Part shown: one piece after another, positions 1-10,376 of the stretch
How positions within the stretch are numbered: the stretch's first letter is position 1
How the letters are laid out: the number at the start of each line of letters is the position of its first letter
The notes under the pieces: generated by a model
The model's input: only the letters and a program-made list of their open reading frames with translations
What the model was told of the DNA's origin: nothing
Databases searched by the model: none
Program-made: the position numbers and the translations under genes
Origin: Phytoseiulus persimilis
Lineage: Eukaryota; Arthropoda; Arachnida; Mesostigmata; Phytoseiidae
Reading direction: 5' to 3'
Assembly: GCA_037576195.1 (NCBI GenBank)
Contig: CM075103.1
Span: 21,142,001 to 21,206,000, forward strand
Length of the DNA stretch: 64,000 nt

Positions 1-2375
1 GTGTCACAGGCGTCGGCTGCGACCACAAGAGTTTGGCGGGGGTCGTAATGAGCGAGAGTCAGAGGGCTACAGAGCAGCTCCCTGGCTTTGAGGAAAGCTG
101 TCTCCTGCTGGGTACTCCAAACGAATGGAACTCCTTTCTTCAACAGAGCTTCAAAAGGTGTCTTCACTGCCTGTATTTGCGCTGAGAATTTCCCGTAGTA
201 ATTCAGGAGCCCGAGGAAAGAACGAACTTCCGAGACGTTGCTTGGCTGACGGAGAGCCCGGATCGCCTCCGTTTTAGTCGGGTCAGCCCGGATACCATCC
301 TCGGAAACTATGATTCCGAGATACTTAACATGGGGAGAGCTGAAACGACACTTCTCGAAACGTAGATGGAATCCCCACTCTTGCAGCCTTTCGCAAACCT
401 TCCGTAGTCGAGCGTCGTGTAGCTCTTGGTCCGGTGCCATAATCAGGATATCGTCGAGGTACACCAGAATGCCTTCCAGACCCGCCAGCGCCTGGTCAAT
501 TGTTTGTTGGAAAATCGCGGGGGCAGTTTTCAGCCCGAAGACCAGCCGATTGTACTGGAACAGCCCGCGATGCGTGTTGATTGTGGTCAGCCGACGACTA
601 CTGCTGCTGAGGGGCAATTGTAGATACGCATCCGCGAGATCCAGCTGAGAGAAGACTCGGTTGCCGCTGAATCTTGACATGATTTCTTCCATGTTGGGCA
701 GGGGGTAGTCGACTTCCCGAAGAGCCTCGTTCAACCCCGTGGAGTAGTCCGCGCACATGCGGATCTGACCGTTCGCTTTGCGAACCACGACAATTGGAGT
801 GGCCCACTCGGAAGATTCAACCTTGCAAAGCGTTCCATTTTCCACCAGCCGGTCAAGCTCCTTGTCCACAAGTTCACGGATAGGCATCGCCAGAGGACGC
901 GCGGGAAGATATACAGGGGCCGCTTCGGCCTTCAATCGGAGCTCGACTTCGGTCTTCGTACAACGCCCGAGAGAAGACCCGAAGAGCTGCGGAAATTGGA
1001 TCTTGAGAGTATCCATGACACATTGAACCTGCCCGAGCTGAACATGAGAAGAGGTTCTCAGCAAGCCCAACGCATAAGGCAAACATCCACCGAGGAGATC
1101 GCCGCTATCGCCAGACAGCACGATTATCCGATCTCGGAGCTCTGGAGCGCCTTCTTCCAAAGCGATAGTAGCGTGGAAAAACCCTTTCACCTGAATCGGG
1201 TGACCATCGGCGGCGGTACACGGAGTTGCCAGCGACCGAAGGCGAGGGGATCCCAACCTCCTCCATGTGGAAGAACCGATCGCTGTTGCGTCCGCGCCAC
1301 TATCAATCCTAAGTTGAACTTCCACCCCGTTGATGAGCAAACGGACGAGAGCTCGAGGTGAAGGAGTTACTTCGTTATCCGAATCCAGTCGCGAGAGACG
1401 GATTGAGCCGACTTGAGCACGTAACGGGCTACGCCCTCCTCCTCCGGACATGCAGGCCTTTTGGATGTGTCCAACCTTTTGACACCGCCTGCAGATTTCT
1501 TTCAAGAACGGGCACTTGGAACGGATGTGTCTCCCTAAGCATCCCTTGCATTTCATAACGGAATTCTCTTCCGGGCCTCTTTGTGTAGGACGTCGATTGC
1601 CTTGACTGACCTGCTGCGCTACCCGCTTGATCCCAACGGCCGACTCTTCCACTGCGTTCATGGACAGGCCGATGGCCGCGTCTTCGAGCCGTGTTACGTG
1701 TTGCTTCACTTTCTCTCGAAGCTCGAGCAGAGTGACTGCCGGTTTCTCGTCCAGAGTTCTCAATACTACTGAACGGAAATGACTGAACGATGGACCGGTT
1801 GCCATCAGCAGCGCGAGGAAAATCTTGAATTGATCGGTCGACAGATTGTTCACCTCGAACTCGTCACCCTTGAGATTACAAAGATTGAGAATCTCCTCAG
1901 GTTTGGTTCCTGGAGCAGAGCGAATACTGAGAATGTCGTACCTACGACGGAACAGTGACTTGGTGGGTCCAAAAAGCGCCTCCAGGATTTCGATCAGCTC
2001 CCCGAAGGACTTGTCCTCCGGCTTTGCCGGCGAGACGTGGCATCGAAGACGACTGTACTCTTCCATGCCGAGAGCTTTCAACAAAACCTTTGCCTTGAGT
2101 GAAGGTGTGGTGACACACTCTTCGAGAATGCCTTTGTTCCGACCGTACCACTGATGGAACGTGTTATCCGCCTCAGGAAGATAAGTGAATGTGCCTACAA
2201 GCGTCGCAGCATTCGTAAGGGCGGTCGATTGTGCCCGATCTTCCGTAGACGGCACACCTCCGATGCCGCTCAGCTTCGCGAGGATCCCAGTGAGTGTCTC
2301 GAAAATCTCCGGAAGATTTGGAGCGACCTTGCCGGCCGCTACCTTGCCACTGTCGTTCTTGTCTTGCTCTGACAT
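1..2375 (-). CDS. Ty3/gypsy gag-pol polyprotein, C-terminus beyond window edge
   Basis: A single open frame of at least 791 codons starts at the ATG at 2375 and leaves the window at position 1. Order seen: Gag (residues about 1-270), two zinc knuckles (from about residue 273, beginning CKGCLGRHIRSKC, the second CRRCQKVGHIQKAC), aspartic protease with the active-site stretch RIDSGADATAIG (about residue 357), then reverse transcriptase with WATPIVVVRKANG, SQLDLADAYLQLPLS and the catalytic YLDDILI (about residue 640). The last residues, near VVAADACD, enter the RNase H. Gag, protease and RT are in one frame with no frameshift and no internal stop, so this copy may be young. RNase H end and integrase would lie outside the window. 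The family call (Ty3/gypsy) rests on the YLDDILI form of the RT box and the domain order. Confidence 0.9.
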   Translation of the reverse strand, partial: MSEQDKNDSGKVAAGKVAPNLPEIFETLTGILAKLSGIGGVPSTEDRAQSTALTNAATLVGTFTYLPEADNTFHQWYGRNKGILEECVTTPSLKAKVLLKALGMEEYSRLRCHVSPAKPEDKSFGELIEILEALFGPTKSLFRRRYDILSIRSAPGTKPEEILNLCNLKGDEFEVNNLSTDQFKIFLALLMATGPSFSHFRSVVLRTLDEKPAVTLLELREKVKQHVTRLEDAAIGLSMNAVEESAVGIKRVAQQVSQGNRRPTQRGPEENSVMKCKGCLGRHIRSKCPFLKEICRRCQKVGHIQKACMSGGGGRSPLRAQVGSIRLSRLDSDNEVTPSPRALVRLLINGVEVQLRIDSGADATAIGSSTWRRLGSPRLRSLATPCTAADGHPIQVKGFFHATIALEEGAPELRDRIIVLSGDSGDLLGGCLPYALGLLRTSSHVQLGQVQCVMDTLKIQFPQLFGSSLGRCTKTEVELRLKAEAAPVYLPARPLAMPIRELVDKELDRLVENGTLCKVESSEWATPIVVVRKANGQIRMCADYSTGLNEALREVDYPLPNMEEIMSRFSGNRVFSQLDLADAYLQLPLSSSSRRLTTINTHRGLFQYNRLVFGLKTAPAIFQQTIDQALAGLEGILVYLDDILIMAPDQELHDARLRKVCERLQEWGFHLRFEKCRFSSPHVKYLGIIVSEDGIRADPTKTEAIRALRQPSNVSEVRSFLGLLNYYGKFSAQIQAVKTPFEALLKKGVPFVWSTQQETAFLKARELLCSPLTLAHYDPRQTLVVAADACD

Positions 2376-2400
2376 CAGGGTTCCCGCAAAGAACTTCACA

Positions 2401-2414
2401 CGACTGCGCCAAAA
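2401..2414 (-). promoter_or_regulatory. Putative primer-binding site of the gypsy element
   Basis: Directly inside the LTR end, the minus strand reads TTTTGGCGCAGTCG. A TGG-initial sequence next to the LTR is the usual tRNA primer site of LTR retrotransposons. The primer tRNA was not identified. Confidence 0.5.
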
Positions 2415-2576
2415 TGTTGGGTACCTCGCTTAGGTATGGAACGGGTGGAGGAACCTACAGTGACAACGACGTTGATCGGAGAGATTCGCCAAAGCTCAGC
2501 CACTGAAGCTGATCATGCCAATGCTTTTATTTCAACCAAGAACGAAAACTGGGAAAGGGAAAACCGGGTCTCAACA
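2415..2576 (-). repeat. 5' LTR of the gypsy element (162 bp)
   Basis: The segment starts TGTTG and ends CAACA, a perfect 5-bp terminal inverted repeat. It lies immediately outside the primer site and gag leader. On the minus strand it contains an AATAAA poly(A) signal about 50 nt from its start. The LTR is unusually short. Outside it, hAT transposase coding sequence begins at once, so the element inserted into a hAT copy. The partner LTR and the second TSD copy are outside the window. Confidence 0.7.
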
Positions 2577-3351
2577 GAAATCCAATCACCACCGATGATT
2601 CGCGAGCGTTGAAAAGAATCGCGAATGTTCTCGCCCCGTGCAAACGTGCCATTCTGCTGCTCTGTGATAATTCAGCAACGCTTATCCACGCTGATCGCAT
2701 CTTCGGCTTGCTCCTGAAAGAGCTGCAAAAATTAGGAACAGAGCTGGCGGACATGCTCCGCGAAAATCTCAAGAAGGAGATTTTGAAGCGTCGAACGATA
2801 CCCTCCAGTGTCCTTGCTCTGTTAGAGAACTGCCGTTACGACTTCAGCTTAGAACGAAGATGCGGCCAGAAAAATCCGTCGAACGATGAAGTACTCGATG
2901 TACTTTCGAGCATCTCCGGTGCGGAAATTCCCCTCGCCCAAGAAATCGCCGATTCCAGCGCTTTTGTTTCGGTATGGATAATAGGAGATGACTAATTTTG
3001 TCTCTTTCGAGAACGAATTTGCTCAAAGTTTTTCACTCTCAGGGAAGCATCACCTGGGAATCGGTCTTCACCGACCATCATCTCCAAGCCAGAACGGCTG
3101 CTCCCAACGAGGCATGTACGAGAGAAAACTTAGAGATGGAACTCGACCTTCACAGACGCGGGGGCGGACGTGGTCGTCTTCTTGTTCGCCGTTTTGATGC
3201 ACTGCGCACCATCCCTCCAACATCGGCTCAAGCGGAGCGAGATTTTAGTACGGTCAGAATCATGTTGGGAGAGCATCGCGGGAGGTTGAGCCCGAAGTTC
3301 CTAAACGATATGTTCAACGTCCGGAAGGCTCTTCAATATAAAATGATCTAG
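2577..3351 (+). pseudogene. hAT transposase 3' part, truncated and frameshifted
   Basis: Two open frames, 2609-2995 and 2998-3351, are in different frames and together give the C-terminal half of a hAT transposase. The second carries the hAT dimerisation domain: the stretch around TIPPTSAQAERDFSTV followed by RGRLSPKFLNDMFNV matches the family pattern of IPxTSxxxER-FS and RxRLSP. The junction between the frames implies a frameshift. The 5' part is cut off by the gypsy LTR at 2576. A non-functional relic; the superfamily call is firm, the subfamily is not. Confidence 0.75.
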
Positions 3352-4240
3352 TTAGTTTCAGATCAGGTTATTGTGACAAAGTTTTCATAGCTTGTGTACC
3401 CAGCCGTATCTGGTCAAAGTCCAAATGTGGAGGAGGAACTCTTTGTGAAATTTGTTCCAGGAATGCTTTGTATCCGTAAATCATAGAATTGCCCTTCTAA
3501 GAGAAGAGAGGAAGCTTCCTGGAAACCCTACAGTGTTCCCTCTCCCCAGTGTGAAGTTTTCATTGAATTTCTTGGAAGGACCTCGAAGGATTGTAGGATC
3601 TTTTCCTCGTCTTTAAGAATGGCTAGTTTTAAAGCGATTGGGCGTGGAATCGATGGTATAAATGCAGGAGCTGCTCGGAATCACGTCTCCGGGAGCTTTT
3701 CCGTATAACCGCGGTTTTTTGCCCTAAATTTGCGGTTAACCGCGGTTGCGGTCATGGATTTGCTGTTATCGGTTAACCGTAACCGCGGTTATTTGCAAAG
3801 CCTAGTAGTCAGAGTGACACGCGGAACCGCAGCCGGTTGTGTTTCTCAGGTACATGGATGGAGTATGCAAAGTAAGAATGAGGATATGCAGCGAGGATGA
3901 GAATACGCACTGGTAGACGGGGATCGACTTCATGGCATCGACATCGACACATGAGAATCCGCAGGAGAGTAGAGTCCGGGACGGGAATCCCTCGTGGTCC
4001 GTCCTGAGTTAGATAGCAAGACAGAATCGGGAGGCGGAGATAACTTCCAAATATTAGCACGAAGACTGCGACTGGGACTCCGCAATAGGGGTGGAGAGCT
4101 AACTGTACCAACGATGGTTCATTCAAACGCGTATGTCTAGCATTCGATGACGATTACATGGGCCGTCTCAGACGAGTCGAAAACAGACCACATGTCCGTA
4201 GCAAAGCAGGAGTCCTCAATGGGCTGCGCGTGCGTTTGAG
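3352..4240. other. Non-coding, includes possible hAT 3' subterminal region
   Basis: No supportable gene. About 3700-3800 is dense in AACCGCGGTTA palindromes (see the separate repeat entry). The short open frames here look like chance. Confidence 0.4.
3696..3806. repeat. AACCGCGGTTA-rich palindromic segment
   Basis: Four or more copies of TAACCGCGGTT-like palindromes occur within about 100 bp, ending near TTTGCAAAGCCTAG. Such clustered short inverted motifs next to a terminal sequence are typical of hAT subterminal transposase-binding regions. It lies downstream of the hAT relic at 2577-3351, so it could be that element's 3' end. No matching 5' terminus is visible because that side is replaced by the gypsy element. 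Confidence 0.4.
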
Positions 4241-4867
4241 GTGCGTTCAGTGAATATCGAAGTGGATACGAAAATCAAATTCAGCAAACAGCGATTCCCA
4301 TGGCTGCAGGCCTGTGCTCCGATAATACAGGAATCTCAAGGAGGGGCTTACAATCAAATCGTCTATAACTACCACAAAAATCATGAGAACAACCAGTTCA
4401 TGACGCTCTATCAAGAATCACGAGTCTAGATGGCCTTTCCGTGGTCGAATCGCAGGACATGGCCTACCCCAGCTGAAGTTCAACGATGGCAGTTAAGTAG
4501 AACTGGTCCATTGGAGTCGAACAAAGCAGAGAACGTTTTGGCCCTCATGTACGAAGTCCAGCTGTCAGAAGACGTCACTTGTCAAAGAGAGCTCAAACGT
4601 CGACAGACTATTCGTGTCGTCGAAGACAGTAAACGCATTGCCACACCAACTCTCAGGGAGGCTCACACAGTAAAATTCGACGCTGACGAAGGCGAGCCCA
4701 TCATCATGAGTCAGGTGGTAACACGGTACTACCCTGGTAGACAGTTTCCGGCCTCGACTCATGCAACGCTCACCGACACCGAGAATCTAAACACCCAGGA
4801 AGCTCAAGTTCGCGGGAAGGGGGGGGATGGGGCCACTCGAGGACCCGAAATATGTAGATCTCAATAA
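4241..4867 (+). other. Unrecognised open frame with one internal stop
   Basis: One reading frame stays open for about 207 codons except for a single TAG at 4427-4429. The second part (from 4430) has 145 codons and begins MAFPWSNRRTWPTPAEV. No domain, signal peptide or repeat is recognisable. The amino-acid mix looks protein-like rather than low-complexity, so it may be a decayed transposon gene or an exon remnant. It may also be chance. Confidence 0.25.
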
Positions 4868-6425
4868 ATTGCTCCTGACATAGCCCCCTGGAGATGAGGT
4901 GGAAAATCATCGTCTCTTGAATGCACCGCGCTCTCATTCCACAAACGAACCAAACGACATCAATAACAGTAACAATGACCGATTTGCGACTTACCTCACT
5001 AGGGACAACACAGCAAAAACTCTACGCTGAGCCGTGGTATGAAGTACTACCGAAAGTTTTTTGTTTCGGGGACGGCGAACAGAAAACCTGTATTGAGCCT
5101 CATAAATAGGGCCCGGATGTTTGCGTATTTTTTCAAAATCATTCCATCGATGGCAATCGGGGTATGATTTCGAAAAAGTGCATCCACTCCCGGGCCTTAC
5201 TCATGAACTAAGTGGAGTCCCGAACTGAAGGAGAATCCACTGTACTCACCCCCGCGCCAGTGAGAATCCCGGTAGAGCGACGGCCCCAATCTGTCCACCC
5301 AAGGCGTTCGTGGAAAATTTCTATTCTGACAGTGTATGCTTTGAGGGTCACTAGACTGGAATATTCCTCATTCGCGAGCTCGATAGTTCCGGTCGAAGAC
5401 AACATCGTTGTGTTTGTCGTCCCGAGGCCGCTACTGTGTTTGCTTAGGGTGCTGCGTCGCTTAGCAGGGAGCCGGCCCTATTTGGTAGTCGTCGCGTTCG
5501 GAATCATCGTGGTGATCTGGATAACCTTCGGTGAGCAAAAAAAAGAGAGGAGCGATCATGGGGTGTTCAGAACTCCTTTTTTCATCCGTTTATCAACCAT
5601 TTTGCCCTTCATTTGGACCGGCAGGCGCTACCTAGACTGGCGCAACTCGAAGAGGTGTTGAGGGAGCGCGTCGACCTTGCGCACTTCCTGTGCGAGCGGC
5701 TTGGACAACACTGGGTCTGTCTTTCATCGGCTACCCGACGTTGTCTCGTGATGCGGATGAAGGCCCCTGTAGCAGAGGTGGCTTGTTGTCGCGTTCAAAA
5801 ACAGGCGCAGCAGATGTTTGTTAGTCAGTGCGGGGAGTTCCGCGTTGCTTATGTTTGGAATAAGAGGAGTTTTGTTCACTTATCGACATGTTCTATGAAT
5901 CTTGCTTCTTGTGATTGATTCAGCTGGCATCATACTCATGACCATGAATCATTTATCCTCCTGGAGCATGTTTGAAAACATTAGAAAGGGGAGCGGGAAT
6001 CTTGACATCCTTCGACGAGCATCGATACATCGAGTGCCACTTCCAAACCTTCCTCCGCCTCGAGAGCTACTTTCTCTCGATCCGTAGTCTCCACGATGGA
6101 GCTCCAAGGGATCGACCATGAATGCCTCATTTCTCGTCAAAGTAGCGAAATGAATGTTCGAACGATTGCTCCGAACTTGCGCGCGGTTCGTGGTGTGGCG
6201 AAATACTTGTTGTTCGTGATTTCCGACCTCAACTATTCCGGAATCTGTGAGATCTGCATAACCGACTCCAACAACACCAATGTATCTTACTCTCACCGAA
6301 CAAGTGACTCGAGGGTATTTTCCAACCAAGACCGTTCGCGCTGTCAGACATGGGGAACGTCGTCAAACAACGACTCGTCCCTGGGTACCGAGTTCCAAAA
6401 CTCCAAAGTATACCCGTTCTTTTGT
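4868..6425. other. No supportable gene
   Basis: Only short overlapping frames. One at 5212-5661 (plus) has a hydrophobic stretch, YLVVVAFGIIVVIWITF, flanked by basic residues, but no partner exons or family match could be made out. The interval ends at the TSD of the hAT element at 6426. Confidence 0.4.
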
Positions 6426-9144
6426 CAGTGGCGCAATCAAGGGGGCGCTGGGTCCGCTATTGCGGATCTGGATTTTTTCCGAGCGGACTTAGCGGACCTG
6501 GCGCTGGTCGATGATATGGATGGCTATTTCGACTGGTCATCGCTTCCGGGCATGGAAAATTTGACTGCGTGTCACAAGAATGTTCTGATTATTCGGACAA
6601 ACTCGCAGTTAGAGCTGTTTCCAGCATCTTGAAAGCATGCTAACTTCTTCAAATCAGTCGCTCGTCTGAGTGTTGAGCGCGCGATGGGAGAGGGCAGGGA
6701 GTTCTTCAGGCGCCACTTCTCGTCGGCTGGGAATGCGAAACAACAACGGTAATTTCGACCCAGATCCCATTTCCCATTCCATGTAAAACTCTAAGGGTGA
6801 GTTGATTTCGCAGTAGAGGATACTTGCTCCCCTACCGTATTCGTATGCCCGTTTCAATACTTATCCTTTCTCGGTCTTGCAAACTCGACTTTGATCGAAA
6901 CTACAAACCCCGGTGATCTCTCCCCCATAGAACCATGTCAACCGCGATCGACATCAGTATTGATCGAGACTCGGATCCAGTCCAACCACGGCTGAAGAAC
7001 TATCCGAAGATAGACGTTGGAGGCCAGAATCGAATCTTCAACGCGCATTGGTTCGAGAGGTTCAAGATGTTAGAGTACTCAGGAAGATTGGACAAGGTGT
7101 TCTGTTTTTGCTGCGTCCACTCCCTCACAAACAAGAGCAATGCTCTGCTGACCAGATCGGAGGGACCTGAAAAAAGTTCTCGGGAAGCACTTCCAGGCTG
7201 AGAAGTCTTCGCACCATATTGCTCGCCACAAATCTACAGCTTATCCTCAGTCCAAAAAACAGGAGCAGTGACTACGCTGCTCAACGCCCACAACAGGATG
7301 AACATTCCACGGAATCGAGAAGTGGTCGCAGGTCATGTCGAAGCCTTTTTTTTTTTGCGCCCAGCCGGACCTTGGGCTGCGAGGCCACCGAGAGCAGGAT
7401 GCGGCGGAGAACAGAGAACTTCCTTGAGCTTGTCGATCTCTCAAATCGTAAAAAAACCGAACTGGCCGCAAAAGCTTCTCAAATGCCGACCATAGCATCT
7501 TACAACTCATGGATGATACAAAATGAGATAGTTGACGCTAGTGCGACGCTGATGCAGACTATGATTATCGAAGAAATGGAACCGCCGCTGGATTGTTTCA
7601 GCTTGATCGCGGACGAAACTAGAGACCACGGTGGGCTGGAACAACTGAGTGTGTGTATAAGATATGTGACGAAGGAGGGAGTGAAGGAGAGGTTCCTTGC
7701 TTTTCTCGACTTACATAAATTCGACGCTGAAGCCATAACAGCATCTGGATAACAGCATGACTGAATATGTAGCCCAAGTAGATGACGGAGCTAGTGTGAT
7801 GTCTGGAGACGTCGCGGGCGTTCAGCGAAGAATAGAACAAGCCATCGAAGGTCACTGCCCGTACGTCCACTGTTTCGCTCACCGCCTGAACTCGGCTCTT
7901 ATCGACGTGTGTTGCCAACTGCGACAACTCAAGAATCTCATCGGACTGCTACAAGCGATGTACAGCTTCCAGAGTCGATCTGTGTGGAGAAGCGAACAAT
8001 CCGAGAACGCCCAGAAAGATTTGGGACACCAAGGAATACTCAGGCTACCTCAGAGTAACGGCACCAGGTGGTCAAGCAGGAAAAAAGGTCTCTCTTACTT
8101 CCGGAACAGACTTGAAGCAGTTTTCAACGCACTCCGCAACAAAAACAGGACCGGGAAAGCAGATGAAGCGGTTGGAGCGCGACGCTACTTGAGCTTGCTG
8201 AACTCTTTCGAGACTTTGCTGTTGATCGTAACTCTCGACGAGTTACTGGGATGTACCAACGCCTTATCAGAGCTCCTGCAGTCACCCCAGCTGTGCTACA
8301 CAAGAGCCATCGAGCTATCCGAGGCGAGCATGGCATCATTGCTACAAATGAAGTCAGCGGGAGAATTTGATTTCTTTTGGCGGAATGCAATCGCCGTGGC
8401 TGCAAAAGTTCACGTGGACGTTCCAGCTCCTGATGAACCAGCACCCAAACGGGGACATTGGTCGACACGGATGCCGGATAGCTCGGAGGATCAAGCAGTG
8501 AACCATCCGAAGACAAGCAACGAAAAACTACGAGAACTCTATCATCAGGTAATATCAGGCATGGAAGGCTCAAGTTCCCTGCACCCGACCAAGCACCCGA
8601 ACCATGAGGGACGCAGTAACTGATTTTCGTTGGAACGAATTTCGTTTCCGGATGTTCTCATGTACCATAGGTTGGTCCTAAGCGTCCCCGTTTCAAACGC
8701 AAGCTGTGAAAGAAGTTTCAGCTCATTGAACCGCATCAAGACCAATATCAGAAACTCCATGCTACAGACGAGAACTTCAAACTCGGCGTGGATCTCAATT
8801 AATCGAGACCTCAGCAACGCCCTCAGGCTCAGCCCATTCTTAGTAGTCGACGAGCTTGCCAAGAGCCAGCACAGACGGCTCGCTCTCGCATTCTGAGCGA
8901 AGAAAACGCTCGCCTTGGCTCAGACATTCTGCTTGAGATCCTTCGTACTTTCCCTTATTAAATGAACTCGATCGAAAGACTTGGCTCTTTCATCTTGCGC
9001 GTCATCACCATTCAGGGAGGCATTCTTTTCAATATGGGGAATTCCTTCAGAGGACTGGGGCATCCGTCAATCCGACGCTCCCACTCTAAAAGAGGGAGAG
9101 GGTGGAATTAGCGGACCCGGCGGAAAATCCTGGTTGCGCCACTG
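6426..9144 (+). mobile_element. Full-length hAT element with TIRs and 8-bp TSD
   Basis: The left end reads CAGTGGCGCAATCAAGG and the reverse complement of the right end reads CAGTGGCGCAACCAGG, an imperfect terminal inverted repeat beginning with the hAT-like CAGTG. The flanks are tcttttgt (6418-6425) and tgttttgt (9145-9152), an 8-bp target-site duplication with one mismatch, the length expected for hAT. Length is 2719 bp. It holds a decayed transposase in the plus orientation (6935-8896). Confidence 0.85.
6935..8896 (+). pseudogene. hAT transposase of the ZMYM/SCAND3-like (DUF4371) type
   Basis: Starts at ATG 6935. Order: a TTF-type zinc finger region (QPRLKNYPKID, then NAHWFERFKMLEYS and VFCFCC), then after frameshifts near 7170 and 7370 the DUF4371 region (PPLDCFSLIADETRD and LSVCIRYV), then CFAHRLNSALIDVC in 7757-8623, and lastly a hAT dimerisation domain at 8630-8896 (VPVSNASCERSFSSLNRIKTN). 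At least three frame breaks and stops, so it is inactive. The domain order matches transposases related to zinc finger MYM-type proteins. It sits inside intact TIRs, so the copy is decayed but not truncated. Confidence 0.85.
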
Positions 9145-9869
9145 TGTTTTGTAACGACGACTCATCGCTGGTATGTCGAGCATACGACCGCCGGGCGACG
9201 TTCCTATCACAGGCCGACTCAATCCATTTCATCATCAACTCCATCTTCGCGGGTCACATCGTCGCTTCCCACGACGGCGATTCCCACGGTATCAACTACA
9301 ACCACCACTCGGTCTTCTTTGACCACAGCCGAGGGTGTTATTGCCTCGGACCTGCCGCTTACTACAACAACTCGGACTCTTCCCTCTACAAGGCGTTAAC
9401 GACCCATCAGAGTCGGGGGAGGAACCAGGCGTCTCACTTCTCCAAAGTCAATCGCGCATTCGATGACAACTGACGCCGCTTCCATATCGACTCTCTCGAG
9501 TTCGATTTCGGAAATGAGCACCGATTCGATTTCATCGACTTCGCCACCCAGGCGATTCGAATTGGATATCCGTGGATATCACTGTTACCAGTTGTCGTAT
9601 GTGCGGACCTGCATCTACCGCAGGGATCGACGCTGTGTCGTCATTCCTCTGCACATTCCGACTCCAGATCGCTTGTCAGCTCGGAACTTTGATCCAAAAA
9701 GTTTCGCTGCCCTTGGACAAGATGTATCCGAGATACGAAAGCTTTGTTCTAAGTTTTCGATCTTCTCCGCTTGATCGACGAATAAAGGTTCAAATCTTTA
9801 AATTTGTAAATGGTGAGACGTGCGTTTCATTATTTGGGGAAAGCGAGACTCACAAGAAAGAGTTGTATC
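9145..9869. other. Spacer with a Ser/Thr-rich plus-strand frame
   Basis: From about 9163 to 9570 one plus-strand frame is strongly Ser/Thr-rich (for example TVSTTTTTRSSLTTAEG) with one in-frame TAA near 9398. It could be a mucin-like exon remnant or low-complexity DNA. It separates the hAT element from the 3' end of the copia element. No copia 3' LTR was recognised here. Confidence 0.3.
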
Positions 9870-10376
9870 TCAAATCTCTCCGGTTGTCGGTAGGTATGGT
9901 CCACCCTCCTGTTCAAGAGGCGGATCGGGCAAGTGAGCGTATGAACGCGTTCGAATTCGTCTGACCCATCTCGTGAGGATGACCAACCCGGCGAGCACCG
10001 AGAACACGTTTGTAACTACAAAGCATATCGACAGGAATTTGAACCAATATCCAATCGTCCGATCAGGATCGGGAACCAGGGGCGATGGCGTCGACGGGTG
10101 CATGTGGTTGAAGTATGGAATCCAAACGTCTTCTCCTCCTACGGCAGTCCTGTTCTTGATCAGGCATACAACTTCTCTTGACGCCAATCTGGGGCAGCTC
10201 GCTTCGAGCTCCACGCAGTCGCATGGAAAGTTGTTCTCGTTTGTTTGGGAAATCGTGCATGGCCAGTTCATCTTCTGGCAATCAGTGTCGCAGTCGGAGT
10301 ATGTGAAGTACCCCGACGCGCTACTGACCATCACGCACACTGTGATGAACGTGATCATCATCTTGACGGTTTCCAT
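9870..10376 (-). CDS. Copia third ORF: secreted, Cys-rich, single-pass membrane protein (env-like)
   Basis: An intact 168-codon frame starts at ATG 10376 and overlaps the end of copia pol (which stops at 10321) by about 55 nt in another frame. It predicts an N-terminal signal peptide (METVKMMITFITVCVMVSSA), a short ectodomain with paired cysteines including PCTIS and FPCDC, an Asn-Arg-Thr glycosylation sequon, one membrane segment (about residues 108-132, SICFVVTNVFSVLAGLVIL) and a basic cytoplasmic tail. A second copia in this window has a related ORF in the same place (44187-44361), which argues that it belongs to the element. Envelope-like describes only the layout; no furin site or fusion peptide is seen. 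A host-derived receptor-like fragment is an alternative. Confidence 0.65.
   Translation of the reverse strand: METVKMMITFITVCVMVSSASGYFTYSDCDTDCQKMNWPCTISQTNENNFPCDCVELEASCPRLASREVVCLIKNRTAVGGEDVWIPYFNHMHPSTPSPLVPDPDRTIGYWFKFLSICFVVTNVFSVLAGLVILTRWVRRIRTRSYAHLPDPPLEQEGGPYLPTTGEI

Noticed and set aside
598..807. 69-codon minus-strand ORF
   Set aside because: It is out of frame with the gypsy RT, which reads through the same place with recognisable RT motifs.
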